7,928 bases of DNA from Legionella genomosp. 1 (lineage in GTDB: Bacteria; Pseudomonadota; Gammaproteobacteria; Legionellales; Legionellaceae). The DNA lies in NCBI GenBank assembly GCA_945901965.1, contig CAMDMN010000089.1, positions 1-7,928 of the forward strand, read 5' to 3'. A program made the position numbers and the translations under genes. Shown in pieces: positions 1-6,446 of this stretch. Positions within the stretch are counted from its first letter, which is position 1; every line of letters begins with the position of its first letter. A model generated the notes under the pieces. It was not told where the DNA came from and made no database searches. It saw only the letters and a program-made list of their open reading frames with translations.

Positions 1-217
1 CATCTAAACTAATTTGGTCTTTTACATAAATTGTAATAGTAATAGCTACAAAATTTTTGTTTTGGCTAGTTTTAGAGACAATAGCTGAATCTTTAGTTTC
101 GCAATAATGTTTGCGGGTAATATCAATCATCTCTTTAATAAAGATTTCATTATTTGGGCCAATTATTTTAATTTGGAAGTCACATGGGAAGTCCATTAAG
201 CTATTTTTATCAGTCAT
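1..217 (-). CDS. ybeD: YbeD/DUF493 family protein, C-terminal end beyond the window
   Basis: The 72 visible codons start at an ATG preceded by an AGGAA ribosome-binding site and run off the left edge, so the C-terminal part (roughly the last 15-20 residues of a family that is about 87-90 long) is missing. The residues DFPCDFQIKIIG near the start and SKTSQNKNFVAITITIYV later match the DUF493 pattern seen in E. coli YbeD (FPTPFTYKVMG and SSKGNYHSVSITINA). The family is a small cytoplasmic alpha/beta fold of ill-defined, probably regulatory, role. It lies 42 bases downstream of dacA on the same strand with no terminator between them, so the two are probably cotranscribed; the same dacA-ybeD order occurs in E. 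coli, where lipB follows. Identification rests on motif recall and gene order. Confidence 0.88.
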   Translation of the reverse strand, partial: MTDKNSLMDFPCDFQIKIIGPNNEIFIKEMIDITRKHYCETKDSAIVSKTSQNKNFVAITITIYVKDQISLD

Positions 218-259
218 GGTAATTCCTAATTAATTAAATTGGCCTATATATATCTTAAC

Positions 260-1489
260 TTAAGAGTTTGCCCAACGTTTATACATTAGGTTTATAGAGT
301 CCTTCATCCTAGTATATATTCCACCAATAGGTGCGTTTTCTAAGGCATATAGTGGTTGATTAACAATTATATCATTATCAAATTGAATAACTAATTCACC
401 AACTTTATCGCCTTTTACTAATGGTCCTTGCAGATATTTTGGAACTTTGGTGCTCACTTTTAAGCGCTGATATTGTCCAGTAGGTATTGTTACAAACTGA
501 TCTTGATTTAAGCCCACGCTAATCTTAGTTAGCTGGCTCTTGTATAATGGAAGCTTAGTAATTTCAGCTCCTTTTTTATATAATGCATGAGATTCATAAA
601 AACGAAAGCCATAGTTTAATAGTTTTTCACTATCATCAGCTCTAGCAGCTTCAGATGTAGAGCCTAATACTACAGCTAATAAGCGCATATTCTGACGCTT
701 AGCTGATGAAACTAAACAGTATCCTGCTTCGTTAGTGTGGCCAGTTTTTAATCCATCAACACTACTATTACGCCATAATAAACGGTTGCGATTAGGTTGA
801 CGAATGCCATTATATTTAAACCATTTTTGTTTATACCAATCATAATATTCTGGGAAATCATTAATTATTGCTCGACCAAGTACACTTAAGTCACGTGCAG
901 TGGTGTAATGATTTGGATTGGGTAGGCCAGTACTATCAGTGAAATTTGAGCTATTCATATTTAATAGTTTTGCTTGATGATTCATAATTTCTGCAAATCC
1001 ATTTTCACTACCACCTAAATGCTCAGCCATGGCAACACAAGCGTCATTGCCAGAATCAACTATAATTCCTTTTAAGAGATCTTCAACAGACACGTTATCA
1101 TCTACTTTAACAAACATACGTGAACCACCAATTTTCCAAGCTTCTTGGCTAATTCGTACAGCATCAGTTAAATGTAATTGTTGATTATGTAAAGCATGTG
1201 ATATTACATAAAGAGTCATCATTTTGGTTAAACTTGCAGGAGGTAATTTTTCATCAATATTGTTTTCAACAATAATTTTGCCGCTATTTATATCAATAAG
1301 CATATACGCTTTAGCATTTATGGTTGGAGGAGTAGGTGTAATTAATGCGGTAGAAGCCGCGGCGTTTAATTGTGTTGGGGTTGGTGGTCTTGGGATATTT
1401 TTATTAGGTATAGGGCCTGCATAAAATATAGAGCATTTAAGCATTATACTGCTTAATAGAAAAAATTTTATAAAAAAAGCTTTATTCAT
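260..1489 (-). CDS. dacA: D-alanyl-D-alanine carboxypeptidase (class A PBP5/6 type)
   Basis: The 409-residue product is close to E. coli PBP5 (403). A signal peptide covers about residues 1-24 (hydrophobic FFIKFFLLSSIMLKCSIFYA). All three penicillin-binding active-site motifs are present: S86-L-T-K89 with the nucleophilic serine, S146-G-N148, and K248-T-G250. The peptidase S11 domain spans about 58-290, the beta-rich PBP5 C-terminal domain about 305-390, and the last 20 residues (GGIYTRMKDSINLMYKRW) form an amphipathic helix that in this family anchors the protein to the periplasmic face of the inner membrane. It removes the terminal D-Ala from pentapeptide stems, limiting 4-3 crosslinks and making tetrapeptides. 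An unusually Pro/Thr/Ala-rich linker (about 25-57) separates the signal peptide from the catalytic domain. The start ATG has GGAA eight bases upstream. It is divergent from rlpA and likely cotranscribed with ybeD. Confidence 0.96.
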   Translation of the reverse strand: MNKAFFIKFFLLSSIMLKCSIFYAGPIPNKNIPRPPTPTQLNAAASTALITPTPPTINAKAYMLIDINSGKIIVENNIDEKLPPASLTKMMTLYVISHALHNQQLHLTDAVRISQEAWKIGGSRMFVKVDDNVSVEDLLKGIIVDSGNDACVAMAEHLGGSENGFAEIMNHQAKLLNMNSSNFTDSTGLPNPNHYTTARDLSVLGRAIINDFPEYYDWYKQKWFKYNGIRQPNRNRLLWRNSSVDGLKTGHTNEAGYCLVSSAKRQNMRLLAVVLGSTSEAARADDSEKLLNYGFRFYESHALYKKGAEITKLPLYKSQLTKISVGLNQDQFVTIPTGQYQRLKVSTKVPKYLQGPLVKGDKVGELVIQFDNDIIVNQPLYALENAPIGGIYTRMKDSINLMYKRWANS

Positions 1490-1620
1490 GACGTTATTCC
1501 AATATTAAAACAATAGGATATTATCATAGCTTAAAAATTCTATAAATGGATTAGTTGTTCATTGATCGATAAACATTTAGAATGGAATGATTATCGCTTA
1601 TTTTTTTAAAGAGGTGGCGT
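1490..1620. promoter_or_regulatory. Divergent dacA/rlpA intergenic region
   Basis: This 131-base gap separates the start codons of dacA (leftward) and rlpA (rightward) and must hold the promoters of both. For dacA, a TATGAT box lies on the minus strand at 1528-1523 (5 of 6 to the -10 consensus) but no good -35 is seen 16-18 bases upstream. For rlpA, a TTGATC (1562-1567) and a GATTAT (1589-1594) are present with a poor 21-base spacing. No clear operator palindrome was seen. The functional assignment follows from gene orientation; the individual boxes are weak. Confidence 0.4.
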
Positions 1621-2418
1621 ATGAAATATGTATTCGTGACTATTATAATAGTGTTATTAAGCGCTTGCCAAACAGGAAATATTTCTAGATCTTCTAATGA
1701 TCACGGTAATCATAATTTATCTAAATCAAATAAAATTGAAAAAGATGGAGCACCAGCAGGACCACTTCCTACCAAATTCAAAGATCAAAAGCCAGTTTAT
1801 GAGCCAATGAGTCGCTATGGTAATCCTGATGTTTATAAAGTTGAGGGCAAAACTTATAAAGTTTTGACGTCATCTAGTAAATATCGCGCGCGTGGTCTTG
1901 CTTCTTGGTATGGAACTAAATTTCATGCTAAACGTACATCAAGTGGCGAACATTATGATATGTATGCCTTAACTGCCGCTCATAAAACATTGCCACTTCC
2001 TACTTATGTACGAGTTAAAAACTTAAATAATGGCAGAGTAGCAATCGTTAAAGTTAATGATAGAGGACCTTTTCATAGCAATAGGATAATAGATTTGTCT
2101 TATGGTGCTGCGGTAAAATTAGGTTTATTACCAAAAGGTACAGCATTTGTTGAAATTGAAGCTTTATCAGTTGTTGCTAAAGGGCAGGAGCATGTAGCCC
2201 AATATTATATTCAAGCAGGCGCCTTTAGCTCGCAAAAATTAGCAGAAGCGTTAAAGAAAAAATTAGTAAAATTATCTTCAGCCAAGGTAAATATTGAAAA
2301 ATATAAAGGCCGATATATTGTAAAGACAGGTCCTTTTGCTAGCAAAAGAACAGTTGATAATTTAAAAATTACTTTAGCTAGGAATGGGGTAAAAGGTGCC
2401 TTTATAGTTTTAAGGTAA
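1621..2418 (+). CDS. rlpA: RlpA: septal-ring lipoprotein, lytic transglycosylase with SPOR domain
   Basis: This 265-residue lipoprotein has a short signal peptide ending in the lipobox L13-S-A-C16; Q at +2 suggests outer-membrane sorting. A low-complexity linker (17-85) leads to the RlpA double-psi beta-barrel (about 90-182), with the GLASWYG opening, E110 and H121 in the family positions (11 residues apart, as in the active Pseudomonas enzyme), and D147 in VNDRGPF. A SPOR domain occupies about 194-265 (YYIQAGAF, YIVKTGPF). In Pseudomonas aeruginosa RlpA cleaves stripped glycan strands, whereas the E. coli protein is reported inactive; retention of the key residues suggests this one is active. 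SPOR targets it to denuded septal glycan. The ATG follows a strong AGAGGTG Shine-Dalgarno. The gene converges on the L,D-transpeptidase gene with an 11-base gap and no obvious terminator between. Confidence 0.95.
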   Translation: MKYVFVTIIIVLLSACQTGNISRSSNDHGNHNLSKSNKIEKDGAPAGPLPTKFKDQKPVYEPMSRYGNPDVYKVEGKTYKVLTSSSKYRARGLASWYGTKFHAKRTSSGEHYDMYALTAAHKTLPLPTYVRVKNLNNGRVAIVKVNDRGPFHSNRIIDLSYGAAVKLGLLPKGTAFVEIEALSVVAKGQEHVAQYYIQAGAFSSQKLAEALKKKLVKLSSAKVNIEKYKGRYIVKTGPFASKRTVDNLKITLARNGVKGAFIVLR

Positions 2419-2429
2419 TTGATCTCTAA

Positions 2430-3152
2430 TTAATCATCAACCGCAGATACAATTACTCTAGTTCCTTTTCCGCCATCTTCTGGAAGATTAATAAATTCTT
2501 CATTTAACCAACGCGCATCCTCAACAAAAATACGAACACAACCATGACTTGCCCTATATCCAGGAACTGTATCGCTGCCATGTAAGGCAAAGCCACGATA
2601 AAAATGCATGCAATATGGCATTTCAGCTCCACCATTTTCACCATCAGATCTGATTGGGAAGGCTGTAGAAATACAGTTAATATCTTGTTTTCTAATTACT
2701 CTAAATGAGCCAGAAGGAGTTGTGCATGTGCCATCTATACCTTTGCAATGGCCTGATCCTGAAGAAAGTGGTCCCCACCATAAAAGCTCGCCATTTTCAT
2801 CATAAGCACCCCAGGCAAGTTGTTTTTGACTGACATAAATTGTTTTCTCACCAGTTGTATCAATGTAGCGAGGAAATGGTGAAACATCATATATAGTTAA
2901 TCTATCAATGTTTTTTGGAATTGCAATTGTCATTCCAGGACGTAATGTAATATTCATACGATTTACTCGTCGGATTATGTCTTGTTCTTCAGCATTAGAA
3001 AATAAGCTTTCCCAACTGTCAGACGCTTTAGTTTTAATACAATAATAATCTGGTGATTTACATAAACTCTCACCAAATCTTATTCCAGCCCAAGTTTCAT
3101 GCATGATTAGCAAGGAAAATATAATTAAAATGACTCTCGCTAAATTCATCAT
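2430..3152 (-). CDS. L,D-transpeptidase (YkuD/ErfK family) with degenerate LysM-like N-terminal domain
   Basis: Numbering from the proposed ATG at 3152, the protein has 240 residues. A signal peptide covers about 1-22 (hydrophobic core VILIIFSLLI, likely cut at WA|G). A segment at about 40-79 (DSWESLF, NRMN, LRPGMTIAIP) looks like a degenerate LysM domain. The YkuD domain follows from about 100. Its signature is H191-GSDTVPGYRA-S202-H203-G-C205-V-R207, with C205 the nucleophile. The enzyme should form 3-3 crosslinks or attach proteins to periplasmic peptidoglycan, using tetrapeptide donors such as DacA makes. Besides C205 there are six cysteines (31, 38, 136, 143, 160, 181), enough for three disulfides. 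The frame is open up to 3275. I reject that upstream start: signal peptide and SD fit 3152, a TATAAT lies upstream of it, and the extra codons run into the palindromic repeat. The next ATG, 3149, is equally possible. Confidence 0.9.
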   Translation of the reverse strand: MMNLARVILIIFSLLIMHETWAGIRFGESLCKSPDYYCIKTKASDSWESLFSNAEEQDIIRRVNRMNITLRPGMTIAIPKNIDRLTIYDVSPFPRYIDTTGEKTIYVSQKQLAWGAYDENGELLWWGPLSSGSGHCKGIDGTCTTPSGSFRVIRKQDINCISTAFPIRSDGENGGAEMPYCMHFYRGFALHGSDTVPGYRASHGCVRIFVEDARWLNEEFINLPEDGGKGTRVIVSAVDD

Positions 3153-3157
3153 AGCCG

Positions 3158-3162
3158 CTCCA
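3158..3162 (-). promoter_or_regulatory. Ribosome-binding site that sets the L,D-transpeptidase start
   Basis: On the minus strand TGGAG ends five bases before the first of two adjacent ATG codons (3152-3150 and 3149-3147). It is the only good Shine-Dalgarno near this gene's 5' end and directly precedes the signal-peptide-encoding codons, so it favours this start over the longer reading frame. Confidence 0.7.
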
Positions 3163-3194
3163 TTTAACTGTATTGCTACTATTGTTAACGGCAA

Positions 3195-3200
3195 ATTATA
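3195..3200 (-). promoter_or_regulatory. Candidate -10 box for the L,D-transpeptidase gene
   Basis: The minus strand reads TATAAT here, a perfect -10 hexamer. It would give a leader of roughly 35 bases before the ATG at 3152. No recognisable -35 was found 16-19 bases upstream, so this is a candidate only. In such AT-rich DNA chance matches are common. Confidence 0.4.
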
Positions 3201-3226
3201 AAAAAACTTAAATTTTAGTGGATGGA

Positions 3227-3438
3227 CATCTTGATGGGTGTGATTAAAAGAGCGGTTTTGTAGAAAACACGTCATTCTTAGCGAGTTTTTTTGCGCGAAG
3301 AATTCCTGGATGTGGAATGATTCTGAATTAAATGATTGGCTCTTCTGCCACCGTCAGTAGATCCTTCGCGCAAAAAGACGTCACTCAGGATGACGTATTC
3401 CGAAAAAAACGCAGTTTTAATCGCACCTCATCTTAATG
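3227..3438. repeat. Imperfect palindromic, MITE-like element with possible flanking target-site duplication
   Basis: The two halves of this segment are imperfect inverted repeats. The outer arms GGTGTGATTAAAA (3237-3249) and TTTTAATCGCACC (3415-3427) differ at one base. The next arms are CGTCATTCTTAG (from 3270) and its partner CTCAGGATGACG (3384-3395). The inner arms are TTTTTGCGCGAAG (3288-3300) and CTTCGCGCAAAAA (3364-3376), an exact 13-base match. A central loop of about 60 bases has no obvious coding potential. Within the right half, ACGTCA/TGACGT (3378-3383 / 3391-3396) can form its own small hairpin. The near-identical direct repeats CATCTTGATG (3227-3236) and CATCTTAATG (3429-3438) flank the palindrome and could be a target-site duplication. 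With its edges it fills most of the 382-base gene-free stretch 3153-3534. It resembles dispersed palindromic repeats of AT-rich host-associated bacteria; copy number elsewhere is unknown. Confidence 0.75.
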
Positions 3439-3509
3439 TATAATTAGATTTATAATATTAATGGTAGCTGTTTTTAGAGCCCTAAACTTATTTTCAGGGT
3501 ATAATTAGA
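3438..3509 (+). promoter_or_regulatory. Candidate accD operon promoters: two TATAAT boxes in an 11-base direct repeat
   Basis: GTATAATTAGA occurs exactly twice, at 3438-3448 and 3499-3509, each containing a perfect TATAAT -10 hexamer. The nearer one would give a leader of about 20-25 bases before the accD ATG. The -35 regions are poor: TTTAAT at 3416-3421 lies 17 bases from the first box, inside the end of the palindromic element, and nothing convincing precedes the second. A promoter for the downstream operon must lie in this gap because the upstream gene points away; which box is used is inference. Confidence 0.5.
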
Positions 3510-3534
3510 GTTTTTAACAAATTTGGATTTATTT

Positions 3535-4398
3535 ATGAGTTGGCTAAAAAAATTATTACCTTCAAGAGTTAGAACTGAAACCACCCAGAAAAAGGGCGTG
3601 CCTGAAGGGGTTTGGGTTAAATGTGTTTCTTGTTCTGAGGTTCTTTATCGCTCTGAGCTTGAGAAAAACTTATCTGTCTGTCCTAAATGCAATCATCACC
3701 ATAGGATAACAGCCAGGGTTAGATTAGGGCAATTTTTAGATGAGCTTGGACAAGATGAAATTGCTGCAGAATTAGAGCCAATTGATCGTTTAAAATTTCG
3801 TGACTCAAAAAAATATAAAGATAGAATTCATCAAGCTCAAAAATCAACTGGTGAGAAAGAAGCCTTAATAGTTTTAAAAGGTACATTAAAAGAGCTTCCA
3901 GTAGTTGCTAGTGCCTTTGAATTTAATTTCATGGGTGGTTCTATGGGGGCTACAGTTGGTGAAAAATTCGTGCGAGGTGTAAATCTTGCCATTAGTGAAC
4001 GTCGAGCTTTTATTTGTTTTACTGCAAGTGGTGGGGCTCGTATGCAAGAAGGTTTATTTTCTCTGATGCAAATGGCTAAAACATCCGCAGCAATTTCAAA
4101 ATTTTCAGATACAGGCTTACCTTTTATTGTGGTATTAACTGATCCTACTATGGGTGGAGTTTCAGCGAGTTTTGCAAGCTTAGGTGATGTAATTATTGCA
4201 GAGCCTAATGCATTAATTGGTTTTGCGGGTCCTCGAGTAATTGAACAAACAGTTAGACAAACTCTACCTGAAGGTTTCCAGCGTAGTGAATTCTTACTAG
4301 AGCATGGACATATAGATATGATAGTAGAACGCGATGCATTGAGGGATACTATTGCTGAGATTATTGCTAAGCTTACAAGACGATCAAGTTTAAGTTAA
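3535..4398 (+). CDS. accD: Acetyl-CoA carboxylase, carboxyltransferase subunit beta
   Basis: The 287-residue protein is the beta half of the carboxyltransferase that, with AccA, moves the carboxyl group from biotin on AccB to acetyl-CoA, giving malonyl-CoA for fatty-acid synthesis in the cytoplasm. The N-terminal zinc ribbon has C30-x2-C33 and C49-x2-C52. The crotonase-fold domain carries FMGGSMGATVG, the SGGARMQEG oxyanion segment (about 165-173), DPTMGGVSASFA and GFAGPRVIEQT, all near-identical to E. coli AccD. The C-terminus is shorter than E. coli's, ending soon after the last helix. I chose the ATG at 3535 because MSWLKKLLPSR aligns with the E. coli start MSWIERIKSN; a TTG at 3523 in frame would add four residues without family support. 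The Shine-Dalgarno is weak (GGA at 3525-3527). It is first in the accD-folC-SPOR-cvpA operon. Confidence 0.97.
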   Translation: MSWLKKLLPSRVRTETTQKKGVPEGVWVKCVSCSEVLYRSELEKNLSVCPKCNHHHRITARVRLGQFLDELGQDEIAAELEPIDRLKFRDSKKYKDRIHQAQKSTGEKEALIVLKGTLKELPVVASAFEFNFMGGSMGATVGEKFVRGVNLAISERRAFICFTASGGARMQEGLFSLMQMAKTSAAISKFSDTGLPFIVVLTDPTMGGVSASFASLGDVIIAEPNALIGFAGPRVIEQTVRQTLPEGFQRSEFLLEHGHIDMIVERDALRDTIAEIIAKLTRRSSLS

Positions 4399-4399
4399 T

Positions 4400-5659
4400 A
4401 TGAATTTTTCGGATTTTAGTGTAGATGATTGGCTATTTTATCTAGAAAATTCTCATGCACAAGAGATTCAATTAGGCTTAACGCGTATGAGAGAGGTCGC
4501 TGCTCGTTTAGATCTTTTAAAAATTGATGCTAAAATTATTACAGTTGCTGGTACTAATGGTAAGGGCTCAACTGTAGCCGCATTAAGCTCTATATATTTA
4601 GCTGCGGGTTTTAAAGTAGCTAGATATACCTCACCGCACTTAAAAGTATTTAATGAACGGATTGCGGTTAATAATGAGTCTATATCAAATGAAGATTTAT
4701 GTAAGGCTTTTATTAAAATTGAGCAAATTCGAGAAAACGTAAAACTTACTTATTTTGAATTTTCTACCTTAGCAGCATTATGGTATTTTAAAAATAATTC
4801 GCCAGATGTAATCATTCTTGAAGTTGGTCTAGGTGGAAGGTTAGATGCAACTAATATTATAGATGCAAATTTAGCTATAATTACAACCATTCATTTTGAT
4901 CATCAAGAATATTTAGGTAATACCATAGAAGAAATAGCCTATGAAAAGGCTGGAATTATAAAAAACAACAAAATATGTGTTTATGGAGATTATGACACTC
5001 CTTTGTCTATTATTAATCAAGCACATCTATTAAATGCAAAACTTTATTGTCTTGGTCTAAATTATTCTTTTAATAAAAAAGAAGATACTCTAGAAATTTA
5101 TGATACAACAGGTGAAAAGTTTAATTTTTCAACTCCTAAAATAAATACTAAATCTGCAGCTGCTGCTCTAATTGCATGTAATTTATTGCAATCATGCTTA
5201 CCTGTAAATTCAATGCAAATAAATGAAGGAATGAAAAATATCTCGATTTATGGTAGACTACAGGTACAAGGCGATAAGGTGAAGACGGTTCTTGATGTTT
5301 CACATAACCCTCAAGCAGTCTTATTACTAAGAGATTTTATTAAAGAATTAAAACCTGCGGGAAGGGTGCATGCAGTTTTTTCTGGATTAAAAGATAAAGA
5401 TCTTTGTGGACTAATAAATCCTTTAAAATCTTTAGTTAATTTTTGGTATCCCGCAGTTTTAAGTGGTAAAAGAGCTTCATCTCAGTCATTATTGTTGAGC
5501 GCTTTTAAGAAAGAAAACTGTTCGGTATTAAGCTTTTATAGCAATCCAACAAAAGCATATTTTGCAGCATTGAAAGCTGCTAATGATGGTGATTTAATTG
5601 TAGTTTATGGTTCTTTTTTTATGGTAAGTGCAATTATTAATCTTAAGGAATTACAATGA
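4400..5659 (+). CDS. folC: Bifunctional dihydrofolate synthase / folylpolyglutamate synthase
   Basis: FolC is a cytoplasmic ATP-dependent ligase that adds glutamate to dihydropteroate, making dihydrofolate, and extends the polyglutamate tail of reduced folates. The 419 residues match the family length (E. coli 422). Visible Mur-ligase-type motifs are the P-loop G51-TNGKG-S57, the folate-binding stretch ARYTSPHLKVFNERI, EVGLGGRLDATNIID (141-155), DHQEYLG (167-173), EKAGIIK (182-188, with the lysine that is carbamylated in the family) and, in the C-terminal domain, VLDVSHNP (297-304) and VYGSFFMV (402-409). One base separates the accD stop from this ATG and no Shine-Dalgarno is apparent, suggesting translation coupled to accD. 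The 3' end overlaps the next start by four bases (ATGA). Confidence 0.96.
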   Translation: MNFSDFSVDDWLFYLENSHAQEIQLGLTRMREVAARLDLLKIDAKIITVAGTNGKGSTVAALSSIYLAAGFKVARYTSPHLKVFNERIAVNNESISNEDLCKAFIKIEQIRENVKLTYFEFSTLAALWYFKNNSPDVIILEVGLGGRLDATNIIDANLAIITTIHFDHQEYLGNTIEEIAYEKAGIIKNNKICVYGDYDTPLSIINQAHLLNAKLYCLGLNYSFNKKEDTLEIYDTTGEKFNFSTPKINTKSAAAALIACNLLQSCLPVNSMQINEGMKNISIYGRLQVQGDKVKTVLDVSHNPQAVLLLRDFIKELKPAGRVHAVFSGLKDKDLCGLINPLKSLVNFWYPAVLSGKRASSQSLLLSAFKKENCSVLSFYSNPTKAYFAALKAANDGDLIVVYGSFFMVSAIINLKELQ

Positions 5660-6444
5660 TGAAAATGGTACTAGACGAACGTGTAAAGCATAGGATTATG
5701 GGGTTGGTCGTGCTAATTTCAGTAGCAGCTATATTTATTCCTGCATTAGTAAAAAAATCAAACCATTATTTAGAGGAAAGTGTTAATATTTCAATAAGGC
5801 TACCAGGAAAGCCTTCTGCACCTAAGATTGCTGCTATTAATGAAAAAGAGCTCTTTAAATTAGTAAAACCTGAAATAGTATCTATGCCTAAAGTAGCAGC
5901 GCCTGCTGTTACTAATCAAATTGCAAAAGCTCTGCCAATTATTACAAAATCTGTGTTACCTAAAGCACCTATAATTAATATAGCTAATAGAGAACCTATA
6001 ATTAATAAGGAACCTATAGTTAATATAGCTAATAAAGAACCTGTAGTTATTAAAGAACTTATAGTTAATAATGATAATAAACTTAGAAAAGTTAATCTTA
6101 TAGCAGAGCAATCAACAAATGCCGCGGCAGTTGTAGTTGCTACAGATAATACTCCACATGTATCTCCTAAAAAAATAGTTAAAGACTTTGCGGTTAAAAA
6201 GGAAATATACGCTGTGCAATTAGGTACTTTTATACAACAAGACAATGCTAAGTCTTTAGTTACAAAATTACGTTCTAAGGGATATATTGCATCGTTTGAT
6301 AAGTTTATCGGCGGTAAAAATGTTGAATATTATAAAGTTACTGTTGGACAATTAGATCAAAAAAATGAGGCTATTAATTTAAAGAATAAATTAGCTCTCA
6401 GTATGCAAATAGAAGGTATTGTAGTTAAGAAGGGAGTTAGCTAA
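5656..6444 (+). CDS. DedD-like SPOR-domain inner-membrane protein
   Basis: The 262-residue protein has a short cytoplasmic N-terminus, one transmembrane helix (about 14-32, MGLVVLISVAAIFIPALV), a long periplasmic linker (about 35-180) and a C-terminal SPOR domain (about 184-260: YAVQLGTF, YYKVTVGQL). This architecture and its position between folC and cvpA match E. coli dedD, a non-essential division protein whose SPOR domain binds denuded septal glycan; the linker itself is not conserved. It contains an imperfect tandem repeat of PIxNIANKE/PIxNKE type (about 105-141). The start overlaps the folC stop as ATGA, with AAGGA six bases upstream; ATG codons at 5659 and 5665 are in frame and also possible. 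dedD would be reasonable by synteny, but sequence resemblance outside the SPOR domain is weak, so no symbol is given. Confidence 0.88.
   Translation: MMKMVLDERVKHRIMGLVVLISVAAIFIPALVKKSNHYLEESVNISIRLPGKPSAPKIAAINEKELFKLVKPEIVSMPKVAAPAVTNQIAKALPIITKSVLPKAPIINIANREPIINKEPIVNIANKEPVVIKELIVNNDNKLRKVNLIAEQSTNAAAVVVATDNTPHVSPKKIVKDFAVKKEIYAVQLGTFIQQDNAKSLVTKLRSKGYIASFDKFIGGKNVEYYKVTVGQLDQKNEAINLKNKLALSMQIEGIVVKKGVS
5968..6081 (+). repeat. In-frame tandem repeat of 45 bases in the SPOR-protein linker
   Basis: Two imperfect 45-base units (5968-6012 and 6013-6057) are followed by a more diverged partial third (6058-6081). Each encodes a nine-residue PIxNIANxE piece followed by a six-residue PxxxKE piece, then LIVNNDNK at the end. 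The unit length is a multiple of three, so copy changes would keep the frame and only alter the length of the periplasmic linker. Confidence 0.75.
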
Positions 6445-6446
6445 AT

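Noticed and set aside
1224..1424. Plus-strand open frame of 66 codons
   Set aside because: It lies opposite the dacA N-terminal coding region, which has signal peptide and catalytic motifs; the hydrophobic translation is an antisense shadow.
2419..2429. Bidirectional terminator between rlpA and the L,D-transpeptidase gene
   Set aside because: The 11-base gap and adjacent coding ends contain no GC stem with a T run.
2608..2805. Plus-strand open frame of 65 codons
   Set aside because: It is antisense to the catalytic domain of the L,D-transpeptidase and shows no ribosome-binding site or family resemblance.
3153..3275. N-terminal extension of the L,D-transpeptidase
   Set aside because: It has no good ribosome-binding site, would place the signal peptide internally, and partly encodes palindromic repeat sequence.
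3227..3438. CRISPR array or tRNA/structured RNA gene in the gene-free stretch
   Set aside because: There is one palindrome, not spaced direct repeats, and no cloverleaf or tRNA-like T-arm sequence is visible.
5916..6245. Minus-strand open frame of 109 codons, hydrophobic and repetitive
   Set aside because: Its repeats are the mirror of the tandem-repeat linker in the SPOR protein; it has no independent support.
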